Of a stretch of 64,000 nt of DNA, positions 1 through 11,800 are shown piece after piece. This stretch comes from Rhizophagus clarus. Lineage: Eukaryota > Glomeromycota > Glomeromycetes > Glomerales > Glomeraceae. Where the stretch lies: NCBI GenBank assembly GCA_015698045.1, contig BLAL01000087.1, positions 1 to 64,000 on the forward strand. The letters are read 5' to 3'. Numbering within the stretch: the first letter of the stretch is position 1; each line of letters starts with the position of its first letter. Below the pieces are notes generated by a model. It searched no databases, had not been told where the DNA came from, and saw only the letters and a list, made by a program, of their open reading frames with translations. The position numbers were made by a program, and so were the translations under genes.

Positions 1-358
1 CCCTATAAAAAATCTAAACCCTTAAAATGTATTAGTTTTATGGTTAAAATATCCTTATATAACAAATAATATTGTTAAAATGTACTGAAATTTTATAAAC
101 GGTTTATTTAAAATAGTATTTTGTAATAACAAATAAGGTTAAATTATACGAAAAATATACTTAATTTTTTAATTGTAATATCAACGGATATTTAAAATAT
201 TCTGATTGGATATGAAAAATATTCTTAAATTAATTTACCAATAATTTAAGTATGATATATCCCTATAAAAATCTACCCTTAAAATATACTAGTTTTGTGG
301 TAAATAATATTCTTTAATACTAAAAATTGAAAATCGCGTCATCAAAACTCAAAATAGG
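1..358. other. AT-rich non-coding left margin
   Basis: No gene is visible. A short motif beginning CCCTATAAAAA followed by a CCCTTAAAAT-like stretch occurs at the first bases and again near position 260 in the same orientation, so two related repeat ends are present. The same CCCTATAAAAAAT motif forms the ends of the element at 60941-61589. Confidence 0.4.
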
Positions 359-564
359 CTAAGCCACAAATTGATTGATTTATTTATTTATTTATTTATG
401 ACAGTAAGCGAACTAAATGATAGCAATTATAACAAGTTTATTTAGAATGTGCAAACAATAAAAGAGATTTAATTGCATATTATTTGGATATCCTTTATCA
501 TATAATTCATTCTAATTGTAATGCAAACTACTAGACTGCAAAATATACAAAAAAAATTTTTTTT

Positions 565-2714
565 CTCTGTTTACTACTTATTCATTATCAATCATCTCGT
601 CAAAATTAACCCCTGAAATATCAAAATATTCCTTAATAATTTCAATTTAATCCTCTTGTTTTCCCTGTTTCTTTCTTGAGTTTTTAATTCTTCGTCATAA
701 CTAATCAGCTCACCCGTACGGACTAGGTTAATCCAGATTTCAAAGTTAATTGCTGACTTTACACCACTTTTAAAAAAGCACGCAGTTAATTCTTCAAAAC
801 AATCTAGAAGTCGCCAATCAAAATTGGCTACTTCTAGTAACCTGTAAATACGTGGTGCTCGCTGAAGCATCAATTCCATATTCGGTAAAGAAATCAAAGG
901 GTAAAAATGAGAAATTAATATCTTTGCTTGAGATTTTGTCGTCTCTGATTGTTTTCTGTTTAAGTTTATCTCACAAAAAGCCTGTAGTTGTATATATGAC
1001 CTGAAAAACTCGACATGGAACCTTAGTTCCCTGCGTCTTGCCATTTCTTTATTTCCCTGCTCATTTGCTTCTCCCATCACGCATAAAAATATATCCTCCG
1101 ATAAATCTTTTGCAATCTTCTTGAATTCATCGGATAATTCAGTAAGTGATGAAGTTTTTCTTGCACGCGAATTGGTGAAATTTTAAAAGATCTGCGATTT
1201 TTTTGATTTTCAGCAGGAATTTTTTTTTGATTTTCATCAGGAATTTTTTTTTGATTGTCATCAGGAATCAAATTAATACGTTGAGTACCACGAAAGAATT
1301 GGAAATCTTTTGTTGAATTTATCTTTTCCAAATGACTAATAAGGGCTTCCCTATACTTTTCTTTTTGCTGAAGATTGACCTATCACGTATAGGTGGATTA
1401 TTTGGTAATTTTCCAATATAATCTAGCAGCTTATGCAAATCTTCCGCCAATCTTATACTTGCCATATCCAATTTTTTGGATTCTTTAATTCGATAAATTT
1501 TGCCCCGAAGTTGAGATCCGAGGTTTGATTATAATCATAGTAGGGAAATTGGCATTAATTGGTTATATCATCAGAGTTAACGTGATTTGGCTTATCATTA
1601 ATGTTCCTGTAGAATCTACAAATTGGATATTATTATTAACCAAGTTCATTGTTACACTTTTGACTCCGGTTTTTTTCAATTTGCTCAATGAATATAATAG
1701 CAAATCTATTGCGGGACCCCCGATCTTATTAATGGCCAATAATATTTTTTCGTCTAAAAAAAAAATACATATTATTTCAAATTCAAGTTTCAGAGTTTAC
1801 TTTCTGTGAATTATACAATACCCGGTTTAGCCCTTTTACGCATCGAGGTATCTAATATAATTTAAAATACCAAAAAGTAAGTATTACTTTTGTTAATCAA
1901 CAAGGTAAGAAAAAAAATGCGAAAATTTACCGAATTTCACTCTTTTTTTATCATTTTTTTGGGTTGAGTCTTATATATTACAATAAATAGAAAAAAAAAA
2001 CATAAATTTAAATGTTACTGTTTGCTCTAAATTACTAAAGATTATAAGATATAAATTGAAACTTACAAAAATCTTCGTTAGCATCATCAGTATTGGTATC
2101 TAATACTTTTACTTGATCATCTATAAAATATAAATAAGAAAACAAGAATTTACTTTTTGTAAATAACAAAAAGAAAAAGATGAAGAAGCCTACCATTACT
2201 TTCCCCAACATGGTTTTTGTTTGAATTTTCTTCGATGTCTCGCGATGCTTATTGTACAAGTATGAAAATTGTATTAATTAATAACTTTATGATGATATTT
2301 AATAAACTTTAATATTACTATGTTCGCACATATATTAATAAAATCATATTAATTTTAAAACTAACCTTGATCATGGCCCTGTTTTTCATTCCTATCATCA
2401 TTATCGGAAAATTCATTATTTATATTCAGTTTTTTATTAGTGCCATTATTACTAAAAGTTTCAGAAACCCCGCCACTGGGAGAACCACTCGGAGGAATTA
2501 TTGGGACCGATGGTTCCGGTTTATCTTTAAATATATCCAATTATGAAATATTGATTCAAATTGAAGTAGATATTAATTGATTTATTAGAATTAGATATAA
2601 AATAATAATTAATTAACTTTGCAAACCTGGTTGTTCTCCAGAATCAAAATTAAAAGGTAAAATTGGACTTGGCAGGTGAATCTTTGGTATTCTTATTAAA
2701 CTTAAGGAGTCCAT
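565..2714 (-). pseudogene. Multi-exon hypothetical gene with frameshifts
   Basis: The likely start is the ATG at 2714 (reverse complement of 2712-2714). Exons with matching phases can be traced: 2627-2714, 2366-2524, a short exon near 2185-2240, one ending about 2035-2100, a small one near 1832-1861, and a longer one from about 1750. The N-terminal part is acidic and rich in Pro, Ser and Asn, followed by a basic RKRAKP stretch. Downstream, from about 1500 to 565, coding capacity continues through an RMS-free helical region (LAEDLHKLLDYIGKLP, then a long Arg/Lys/Leu-rich stretch) but the frame changes at least twice, near 1375 and near 1145. The family is not recognised. Frameshifts without usable introns point to a pseudogene or to assembly indels. 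Confidence 0.45.
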
Positions 2715-3713
2715 ATTTAAAAATTGCGATAAAGGTGGTAGAAAAAATTCAGTAATTTTTTAAAAAGAGGAGAATTAGAGAAAGAAGAAAAACTAAAAAA
2801 TGAATTTTTAATTTTTTTCTGATAAATTTATTAATCGTAATATGTAATATGTAATTCGATTTCATGGCTTTTTTTGCTGCGACATATTAATCGTAATATG
2901 TAATTCGATATTGAATTACATCTTTACATCTTTTAGTGAAAAAAAACAATGATTTTTTTTTTTTACTATTAGTAATTTGACAATTAATGTAACAGTTAGG
3001 ATTGTTTGACAAACTCCTGAATTTGTGCAAAAAAAAATGTATTTGCCGAAGAAGGTGTCACAAACATATTATGGATGTTGATCGATCCTCATTTTAAGTA
3101 AATTTTGACGGGATAGGTTCCTTCATGATCTTCAAAAATCATAACGAAATGAAAGGAATAGGTCGATAAAATATTCATTATATGTCTGTCTGTATCATTT
3201 TCGTTTACATTTATTTATATCTTTCTTTTTTCATTTTGTCTTTTTAAGGCATTTTTTACTAAATTTACTTTTTTTATTACTTTTGGTTTTAATTTGTCTC
3301 TGCCTTTAATCCTTTATTCCATCTTGATCTTTGATTAAAAAAGATAGTTAATTAAAACTCCAGAAATTGCTGGATGTTATTTGAAAATAATTTGCGTATA
3401 CACTTTTTAAAATCATGGTGTGATGAATGAATTTATTCTTTTAATAAAATATAACTTTACGCTATAAATATACTAGGTTTTTACAGGAGAAAATCACAAA
3501 GTAGTGTTATAATTAAGATGAACTTTTATTTATTATTTATTATGAAAAGATACCAACAAAAGCAAGATCAAAAATAAAATTAAAAGAAAAAATTTTTAAT
3601 ATAAAACAACTTTTCTCTTGTTTTGTGCGCAGCTTAGTCGAATTTCATATTACTTCCCTATATGTGAATTTTATTGAATGAATAAAAATCTATCAAAAAT
3701 TAAATAATAAAAA
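2715..3713. other. Non-coding, AT-rich; carries one copy of a dispersed motif
   Basis: No coding stretch with exon signals is visible. The motif TGTAACAGTTAGGATTGT lies near 2989 and recurs in the same orientation near 5809. The motif resembles an element end, but no inverted partner was found nearby. Confidence 0.35.
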
Positions 3714-4150
3714 ATTTACCTTGTCCTTTTGTTCCTTTTCATACTTAAAGTAGTCATCCAAACTTTTAAATGACGGCTGTTGTGTTTGTGATTGTTGTGG
3801 AAACTGTGATGATCGTGATTGTTGTGATGGAGATGACTGTGACGTATTTATATATGTTTTCAATTTATTTAAATATTGTTTTTTCTCCATATCTTTTTAT
3901 TTGTTCGGTATAGAAATTAATCCACTTCAACAAATTTTGCTTTTCACGTTCAGATTTCATAAATTCATCAATTACTTTTTCTCCAGCGTCTTCAATAAAT
4001 TTTTTGAGTCTTTGTACTTCAATTTGTAAGTCGCCTATTTCCTCCTCCTTTGTTTCTATTTGTTTTATATAAGATATTTTCTTTAGTTTTGTCGTTGTCG
4101 TAGGCGAGTGATTCCATTTCTTCGGGATGCTTTTGAAGGTTTACCCATAT
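3714..4150 (-). pseudogene. Coiled-coil protein with Gln/Ser-rich C-terminal part, frameshifted
   Basis: On the minus strand a coiled-coil frame runs from about 4120 (heptad-like stretch IGDLQIEVQRLKKFIEDAG) to about 3890, ending with a WINFYTEQIKRYGEK region. The frame then shifts at a run of six A and continues as a segment rich in Ser and Gln (SSPSQQSRSSQFPQQSQTQ), then a charged DDYFKYEKEQKDK stretch that ends at a GTAAAT donor near 3713. A single-base slip at the homopolymer joins both halves conceptually. No family is recognised. Its neighbours in the same candidate element are on the same strand. It could be a real gene with an assembly error. Confidence 0.45.
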
Positions 4151-4526
4151 CAGAAAGACAGAAACGAAATATAAGATGATTCAGCTAAGAAAAACTTTTT
4201 TTTATATGATAAAAAAAAATGTGAAAGATTTCCATAAACGTTAATTATAAATCCCACAATTCAACATTTCAATATAAATAAACATATGATTATTTCTTCT
4301 TTTTCTCCAGTATTTATACTCCCTCTTACGAAGGAGATATCTATAGGTAGACTTTTTCCCATGTTTTCGGATAGGGTAATAAATTCACCATGTAGACCTC
4401 GTTCATAAGTTGTATCATTTTTATATTATAGCGGGTGGTGTGATAAGAGAGCTGTAGCGAAAATTATTAAACTGATGACGCATGATTCACGGGATCAGTC
4501 AGAAATCTAATCAATTTGTGGCTTAG

Positions 4527-5129
4527 TACATTCTATCTTTTCCAAGTTTAAAGCTTTTTGAATTTTTACACGATCTTCCAAAGAGAAATTCCCGATCGAA
4601 TCAATCGCTCTAGACTATCTAATTGGTTAACACAAACATTAGATTTTGACTTCACTTTAACCCAGATGGACCTCCAGCAACTACCTTCACGACTATCATA
4701 GGAGCATTAATAGATTTGTTTTTATAATATTTTTGATTATCCTTTTTCAAATTTATTTACTTCATTATGTCGATTTATTTATTAGATAGTAGTTCGTTAT
4801 TTCTTTTTATTTCTTTTTCTTTAGGTTTTTCTTTTTTTCTGTTTAGGGATTAAAGATCTAAAAAGTAGGCGAGTACATTTGTATCTTAGTGTAGTCACTT
4901 TATTCGCAATACCTGTAATTTTATTGCTCTTTGTATTGTCATTGCTCTTTGTATTGTCACTATTCTTGCGCTAGATTTGACAATACTTTATCCTTCATTT
5001 TTAAAACTAGTTTACCAAGCACATCAATATTTACCAACTTATAACAACGATAATAAACAATTTGTAACACATATATATGAAAAAAATATATTAGGAATAT
5101 AAATAATATTATTACAAAAATTTATTTTC
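4527..5129. other. Non-coding
   Basis: No gene is visible. A short direct duplication of TGCTCTTTGTATTGTCA lies near 4924-4957. Confidence 0.35.
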
Positions 5130-5390
5130 TCCTTGACCTTCTTCAATCCTTTCCTACCTTTCTGCTTTTAAACGAGTAATTCTAATAAAATAAATGTCAA
5201 AAATTATATTAATTTAAGGAACCTTATTAGCAAAAAAGTTGATTACTTACTTCCTCTCTGTCTTCTTTAATTCATTATATACCCGCAGCAATTCTCTCTA
5301 GTTATCCTTTTAATCCCGATCCATACCATCCACTTGCTCTTGAAGTTCCTGCACCTTTTTTTCCAATTCCTTTATGCAATCTGTTGAGGG
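5130..5390 (-). pseudogene. Degenerate relative of the small coiled-coil gene at 6065-6553
   Basis: Minus-strand reading gives an exon after an AACAG acceptor near 5385 with a clear heptad pattern (KELEKKVQELQEQVDG), two in-frame stops and then ELLRVYNELKKTERK up to a GTAAGT donor near 5251. After an intron, a TTATTAG acceptor is followed by ITRLKAER, matching ITQLKRQK in the last exon of the intact gene at 6065-6553. The layout (heptads, intron, short terminal exon) is the same. The stops make this a pseudogene copy. Confidence 0.4.
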
Positions 5391-6064
5391 AAAAAAATTT
5401 GGGACCAAGCGGGTCTCTCCATCTTAGCGCAGACTTACCTAAAGAGAGTATCAAAAGCTAGCCATAGTTTTAGACGTTACGAAAACTTAAAATAATTTCT
5501 TTGTCGTAAAGAAAAAATAACTTTTGCGTAATTGGATTGTATAAATATAGAAAAATCTGCGTGAGAAAATACATGTAAAAAGAAGGATTTTAGCAAATAC
5601 ACGATCTGTTTGTTAAATTATATTAAACTAAGAGTAAAATTTACTTTTTGTCAGTACCGTATTTTATATAGATAAACCAACAGAATTTAGCATTATAGTA
5701 TTTTAGTAAAATTTGTCTAATTACAAATTATACAAATATTTAATAAACTTCAAAAATTCAAAGATCGTAGTAATACGTAAAATTTGATTGATAGTAGCAG
5801 ATCTTCAGTGTAACAGTTAGGATTGTCCTGAGAATTTTTTCTCGTGTAAAAATGATTTTTTTCTCACAAAACTTGTCTCGCATGTTCTTACGTAAAATTC
5901 TTGCTTTCTAGTAGTGACAAAACGTTTGGAATCTTGTAAAAATGTAATTAAATCGGAAGTGATGAATAGAATAGTTGGGAGAACCGAATTATAATGACAT
6001 ATAATTTATTGACAAAATTTATTTACAAAATTTATTTACAAAATTTATTTACAAAATTCATTTT
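5391..6064. other. Non-coding with a 12-13 bp tandem repeat
   Basis: Four copies of an ACAAAATTTATTT-like unit lie at about 6013-6060. The second copy of TGTAACAGTTAGGATTGT is near 5809. No coding exon is seen. Confidence 0.4.
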
Positions 6065-6553
6065 CTATACATTTGTTTTTTCTAATTTATTTTCTATTTC
6101 TATTATTTGGTTTAATTTTTGTTGATATAATTCAACGGCAAATGTTTTTTGCCGTTTTAATTGTGTAATTTCTAAATAAATGTTAGTAATTGATATTATT
6201 TATACAATTATAATTTATAATTACCTTTACCTTTATCTTTATTTTCAATTGTTTCATTTAAAGAGTTGACCTAAACCAATTTTTTAATTAGAAACCAGAT
6301 AACAACCGAATACAATTATATACTTCATCCTTTATTAAACCCTCCAAAAAAAGATAAACAAAAAAATAAAAGATATAAGAAGAAAAAAAATAAAAAAAGC
6401 TATCTAAAAGATCTGAAAAAACTACGGGCGAACCTAGTAACCACTCTAGGCGGTTCTAAAGTGTTCACTCACCTTATCTCTTTTTCTTTTATTATTTGAA
6501 AAGGATTTATTTTTTCGTTCTTGTAATTTATTTTGACTTCTTTTGTGAACCAT
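6065..6553 (-). CDS. Small three-exon gene: basic N-terminus and coiled-coil tail (77 aa)
   Basis: Three exons on the minus strand have matching phases: 6473-6553 (27 codons), 6225-6270 and 6065-6171. Exon 1 ends at AAG before GTGAGT. Intron 2 has GTAATT, a TACTAAC branch site a few bases before its TTTAG acceptor, and is about 53 bases long. The reading frame stays open across all three exons and ends at TAG (6065-6067). The product starts MVHKRSQNKLQERKNKSF, a very basic stretch with a KRKRDK nuclear-localisation-like motif, and ends in a Leu/Ile/Glu/Lys helix (LYQQKLNQIIEIENKLEK). Basic region followed by a helix recalls bZIP proteins, but no convincing heptad leucines are present, so no function is given. 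A degenerate paralogue lies at 5130-5390. Confidence 0.6.
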
Positions 6554-6983
6554 TTTCAACTGTAAGTTATCATAATTGAAGGGAAAAGTATTTATAAGAT
6601 TTAAAGCGATTTTTTAGAACAAAGATTAAATGTGTAAAATTTCTTATCAAAGTAATTTATAGTGTGTAGATTATTTTATATGATATTACTTTATTTAGTG
6701 ATTGAACATCCAATCCAAGCATAAATGAGGCGTGGACAAATTTACGCGTTGCACAATTCAATTTATTTATACGGAAGTAATTTTTTATTACTGTAATTCG
6801 AATGAAATGAAAATCATTAAAATAATTAAGTAACACGAACAATAGTTTTCATTCAACCTTAAGATGAATTAATCAATAGTTTATATCTCTAATACATAAC
6901 TTTATTGAACTAATTAAGTCAAAACTATGTATAATTCGTTTTATACTACAAGAACGAAGAAATTGACATCTCCGAGATTAAGT

Positions 6984-7893
6984 TTATTTATTTGATTTTG
7001 CTTTTCTTCCTCTTTTTTTAGGAACATTATTCTGATTCTCTTTGTCATTTTCACGTTGTTTCCGGACCCTTTTTGGAGGATTAATTGGAACTTGTTCTTC
7101 ATCAGTACGTGGTTCTGGAGGCTCAACTGGAGGAGGAGGCTCAACTGGAGAAGGAGGCTCAACTGGAGAAGGAGGATCTTGTTGTGCTTGAGGGGGTGGT
7201 GGAGAACGGTCCTGTAATGCTGGAGAATTTCGTGGTGGAACTCTTAAATTATTTTCTAATTCATTTTTCTTTTTTTTTAGATAATAACCTATTATAAAAT
7301 AAAATGAAATAATTAATCTCTACTATAAACCCACTAGTTATAAATAAAGTTATTATAACTTACGCTTATTTTGAATTGTGCTAACAAGCATTTCCTTTAC
7401 AGCCCAGTCACCTGCGGTTACAGGGAAGTCAGGAGCCCTTTTTTTAAACTATAATATAATAATTTTTAGTATACTTTTAAAAAAAAAAAAAGAAATGATG
7501 AGAATTAAATTTAATATTTACAGAACGAACAATTTGTGCAGTTATCACATGCTTTTGACTCCTATAATTAACGTTAAAATCTACGTTCTTTTCATAAAGA
7601 CATTCTCGCATTATCTCCTATTACAAAAATTAACTATTAAAAAAACAATTTTTATTCTTCTTATTAAAAATTAATAAATAGTTACCAAATAAGCAAGCCA
7701 GCGTTGTTTTTCGTATTTCAAGCCTATTGTGTCTTGTAAGTTATATTTACTCGTAGGTTTATATATGAGCCTGAGCTATAATATTAAAATACCAAAGTAA
7801 CAAAGTAAGAATTTTCGATTATAGATTATTAAAAATATTTATATATTTTTGCTCTTATACCTCGGTATTGATTTCAGAAGGTATTTGTTCCAT
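6984..7893 (-). CDS. Five-exon proline-rich basic protein (202 aa), unknown function
   Basis: Exons 7861-7893, 7686-7775, 7522-7617, 7364-7448 and 6984-7288 join with consistent phases (33+90+96+85+305 = 609 bases, 203 codons including stop). Donors are GTATAA, GTAACT, GTAAAT and GTAAGT, and every acceptor is a TAG. The N-terminal half (about residues 1-107) is a mixed charged/hydrophobic region with APDFPVTAGDWAVKEML near residues 78-94. After a Lys-rich helix come Pro repeats, SPPPPQAQQDPPSPVEPPSP then two more PVEPP units (about residues 130-158). The end is basic with an AT-hook-like KKRGRK, suggesting a nuclear or DNA-associated protein. The family is not recognised. A plus-strand open frame over 7085-7297 is only the complement of the proline repeats. 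It sits on the same strand as the coiled-coil gene about 430 bases downstream. Confidence 0.65.
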
Positions 7894-8039
7894 TTTTTTT
7901 AAAAATTAAAAAAAGTGCGTAAAGAAATGATGAGATAGCGTGTATTTATACTTTATACTTAAACGTGACGCGACTGACGCGTTGTTTGTCAATCAATTTA
8001 TTTTTTATTTTTTATTGATCGCGAAATACCATTTATAGT

Positions 8040-8364
8040 ATTCGACTCATTTTCTGCCCTGATGGTCTGATAAAGTGCCTCTCCAAAAACTTCTTTAACG
8101 GGAGATTTATGGTATGTAAGTGAGATAGTAGCTGTTCTTGGCGTAACTCATTAACAAATGGAACTGAACCCATGCTTGATACTGGTCTCCTTCGGTGACC
8201 TCGGGCTTTGATGCCACAGGTCTAATAACCGATATAACTTTATTCTTGGGTTCTGACTGAAGGAAAGCCTTGCGAACAATTGGTGAGAGGGCGTTTATAC
8301 CTTTAAATATTTTGTTAGATAACTTTTGCATTTCACTGTGGGATGACCCAAGTGTTGGTGTCAT
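8040..8364 (-). CDS. Hypothetical fragment
   Basis: A minus-strand frame opens with MTPTLGSSHSEMQKLSNKIF and runs to 8107. A neighbouring frame continues it plausibly to about 8040 (SPVKEVFGEALYQTIRAENE), so one indel or a missed splice site may be present. Composition looks coding (mixed hydrophobic and charged residues, several Trp/Tyr) but no domain is recognised. It is probably a gene remnant. Confidence 0.3.
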
Positions 8365-8484
8365 AAGAAAAAATTATTATGAAAATTACAATTATGAAAT
8401 TATTAATGACTACATTCTTGTCAGTATTAACACGGTTAAATCAATTTCATTGATAACAATACATAAAATAAAATGATTCAATTT

Positions 8485-8670
8485 ATCGGTCATCAATACG
8501 ACCGTTGCTCATAACACAATCTCTTTGACAATTAGTATGGCTTTGTATGAACCGTTGCTCATAATACAATCAGTATGGCTTTGAATAATTATTATGGCTT
8601 TATATGAACTGTTGCTCATAATACAATCAGTATGGCTTTGAATAATTATTATGGAACCGTCGAATATCAT
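8485..8670. repeat. Short tandem/subterminal repeats upstream of the Tnp2 gene
   Basis: Units containing CGTTGCTCATAATACAATC and AGTATGGCTTTGAATAATT recur three times between about 8500 and 8655. Arrays like this are typical of the ends of En/Spm-type elements, where they bind an element-encoded protein. The link to the transposase starting at 8849 is inferred from position only. Confidence 0.45.
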
Positions 8671-8848
8671 TGTCATTATTATATTATCTCTAGAAAGATG
8701 ATTTACGATACACAATCTCTATATCTGTATGTTGTGAAGAGTTACTTGTAACACGACCTCTCGTAAATTGTAATACAATCATGTAATACAATATGTGATT
8801 GTTTATAAAAATAGCTCTTGTTACTTATAAATTCTATCACATTTTAAT

Positions 8849-11800
8849 ATGCCATTTTTTTGTTCTTGTCGTATTTGTAAAATAAATTCTAAAGATGGTA
8901 ACGGAAAGTGGTTGTCTACTAAAAAAACTTTTAAAAAACATCAAAAAAGAGAAAAAGCAAATATTGAAAAAATCAATGGATATGAAGCAGAAGGCGGATC
9001 AGAAACAAAAAGCGATAGTGAATCAATTTCAAGTTGTAACGCAGCTGAAAAAAGAAAGTTCGAAGACGATGAATCGGATAAATCAGATACAAGTTCAGAA
9101 AGCAATGTTTCAAATAACGATCATGTTCCTTTAATTTTAAAAGACATACCTAAAAGGTAATTATTTAATTGTTTATAACAAAAAGTAAATTTTACTTTAT
9201 TAAAACATTATTGTTATAATAATACTTTAATAATCATCAAAGTCATGTTAATTGCAGATCAGAAGATTATGACGATTACGATAGCGATGAGCCATTTCTT
9301 GACAACGAAGATTATTATAATGGTAATCCAATTCCTAATAACGAAGATTACGATAAGAATAGTGATAGGCAAAGTCTTGATAATAAAGATTGTGATGAAG
9401 ATGATGATAAAGGAGACATAGAAACTGAAAGTGATTGTTCAAAAACAAGTGCATATATTTCTGAAGAGAATGATGAATTAACAGATGATGATAAAGAATT
9501 TGAGGAATCTGAAATGACAAACATAAACGATGGTACAGTTAATTCTATGTTTATTGATTTTAGTTTTGATAAATAATAATATTTATTTATTTTAGATGAA
9601 TTGATTCAAGGTTTACGTCTTTTACATACAAAAGTACTCCATTCAATATCTGACATCGCATTCAACAAAATACTTGATAATGTTAATTCTAATTTAACAA
9701 TCTATAAGTTGAAAAAAAAAATCAATAGCATAATTCCTTTTGAACCTCATAGATACGATACTTGCAAAAACAGTTGTATTGCATTTACATCATCATATGA
9801 AAATTTAGCCAGTTGCCCTATTTGTGCTGAAAACAGATTTGATGATAATGGCAAACCTGTAAATACAACATTTTTTTTTCGGTAAAACAACGCCTAATAA
9901 TTCAATACAAGAATAAAGAAAGAGCCGAAGAATTACAATATAGAAGTACTTATTTCCAAAACAAAGGAGAGGAAGAAATATATGCTGATATCTTTGACGG
10001 ATTGTGAGTATAATTTAATTACTATAAAGTAAATTTTTTTTTTTTAAAAAAAAAGGCCATTAAAAATATGTTTCTTTCAATAGGTTATATAAGGATTTAC
10101 TACAAAGGGATTTTTTTAAAGATGATCGGGATATCGCACTATCTGGGACATGTGATGGATATCAGATCTTTGAACAACGGACTGATGATTGCTGGGTAAT
10201 CTTATTAATAAATAATAACCTTCATCCTTCTATTCGTGTAAAAAAAGAAAATCTACTGGTGACAATGATAATACCAGGTCCCCGTTCGCCAAAGCATTTT
10301 AATTCCTTTTTATGTCCTCTTATAAAAGAATTACAAGAACTTGAAGGTAAAGCTAATTTTAATATCTAATAAAATGTATTTTTTCTATAATTGAAATTTT
10401 ATTTTGTTAAATATTATAGAAGGAATTCAGTGTATAGACGGACGAACAAATGAACCTTTTATTTTACGCGCACATTTATTAACATGGACGGGTGATGTTC
10501 CAGCGTTAAGCAAAAGCTTAAACCTCTCTGGACACAATTCGTATAAAGCTTGTCGTTTTTGTATGATAAAAGGGACTTGTCACACATCAAATAAACACAT
10601 ATACTATCCATCATCTGCTTTTTGTAATATAAGAAATCATGATGATACGATCAATATAGGAAAATTAATTGCAGAAGAAATGAATAAAGATCGAAAAGAT
10701 GAAATGATCAGAGAAACAGGTATGATTTTCTTGAGAAAAAAGTACACTTACAAATCTGTATTAATTACTTTACTATATAGGAATTAAGGGGTCCAGTGAA
10801 TTGTTGAAATTAAAAACATTATTATTTCTGTGGTCTTTCCCAACAGACATAATGCATTTATTCTTCGAGAATGTGGCATCATCAATGTATGCACATTGGA
10901 GTGGAAAATTTTTTAATAACAATCTATTATTGTCTAATGATTATGAGTTATCAAAATCACAGTGGGAAAGTATTGGCATACAAATGGAAAAAGTAAAAAA
11001 AGATATGCCTATTGAAATTGGTCGCCCTTCACGTGACATATTTAAATATCATAATGGTTACAAAGCGGTAGAATGGAGAAATTGGATAATTTTATTTTCA
11101 TTACCATTACTAAAGGCATATCTGGATAAAAGGTATTTTAATAAAAAGTAAAAGTTGAATTAATACATTTTAAATTTTTAACTAAACAAAAAATTTACTT
11201 TTCGTTACATAATAGACATCTTCAAGGATGGGCATACTTTGTGAAGGCTGTAAAGCTTTGTTTAGAACCTGAAATATCCGAAGAACAAATTGATGATGTA
11301 CAACTTTTGCTTAAAAAATTTTCAGATTATTATGAAAGGTAATGATTTCTGTTTTATAATTTATAATTATGTAATAATTATAATAATGATTAATTATTTT
11401 AGAGAGTATTATCAGAACAATGGCCAACGTTTAGCAGCATGTAAGATAAGTTTTCATTACCTGTTACATGTAGCAGATTCTATTAAATATTGTGGCCCTA
11501 GTTGGACCCATTGGCAGTTTCCTATGGAGAGAGTGTGTGGTATATTACAACCACTCATTAAATCAAAGATCAAGCCATATAGCAACCTTGCAAATATGCT
11601 TACTTTATTACAGCAATTTTATATGTTACCATTTTTTTCTATCTCAAAAGCTATTTTCAAAGAAAAACCGCTAAAACAATGGAGTAAGGAACGGGTCTTT
11701 AGTACTGAAGGGTATGAAGAAGAATTTTATTCCCCTTCTACACAATATTCTTTGCCAAGCCAAGAACACAAACATCTGATTAAATTTTACGAAGGGACAA

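Larger units (their letters stand above)
359..4526. mobile_element. Candidate two-gene element with 18-bp perfect terminal inverted repeats
   Basis: CTAAGCCACAAATTGATT at 359-376 is repeated as its exact reverse complement at 4509-4526. Eighteen perfect bases in inverted orientation about 4.2 kb apart are unlikely by chance. Between them, both recognisable coding tracts run on the minus strand: a coiled-coil, Gln/Ser-rich gene near 3714-4150 and a multi-exon gene from 2714 down to about 565. Both carry frameshifts. No clear target-site duplication is seen next to the repeats and no known transposase domain was recognised, so the superfamily is open. The repeats could instead belong to two separate small elements. 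Confidence 0.45.

Noticed and set aside
1525..1809. Hydrophobic plus-strand frame of 94 codons
   Set aside because: The minus strand here has an exon with an AG acceptor and mixed composition that fits the gene starting at 2714.
7085..7297. Plus-strand frame rich in Leu, Glu and Val
   Set aside because: It is the complement of the PVEPP repeats of the minus-strand gene 6984-7893, whose exon phases and splice sites are far better.
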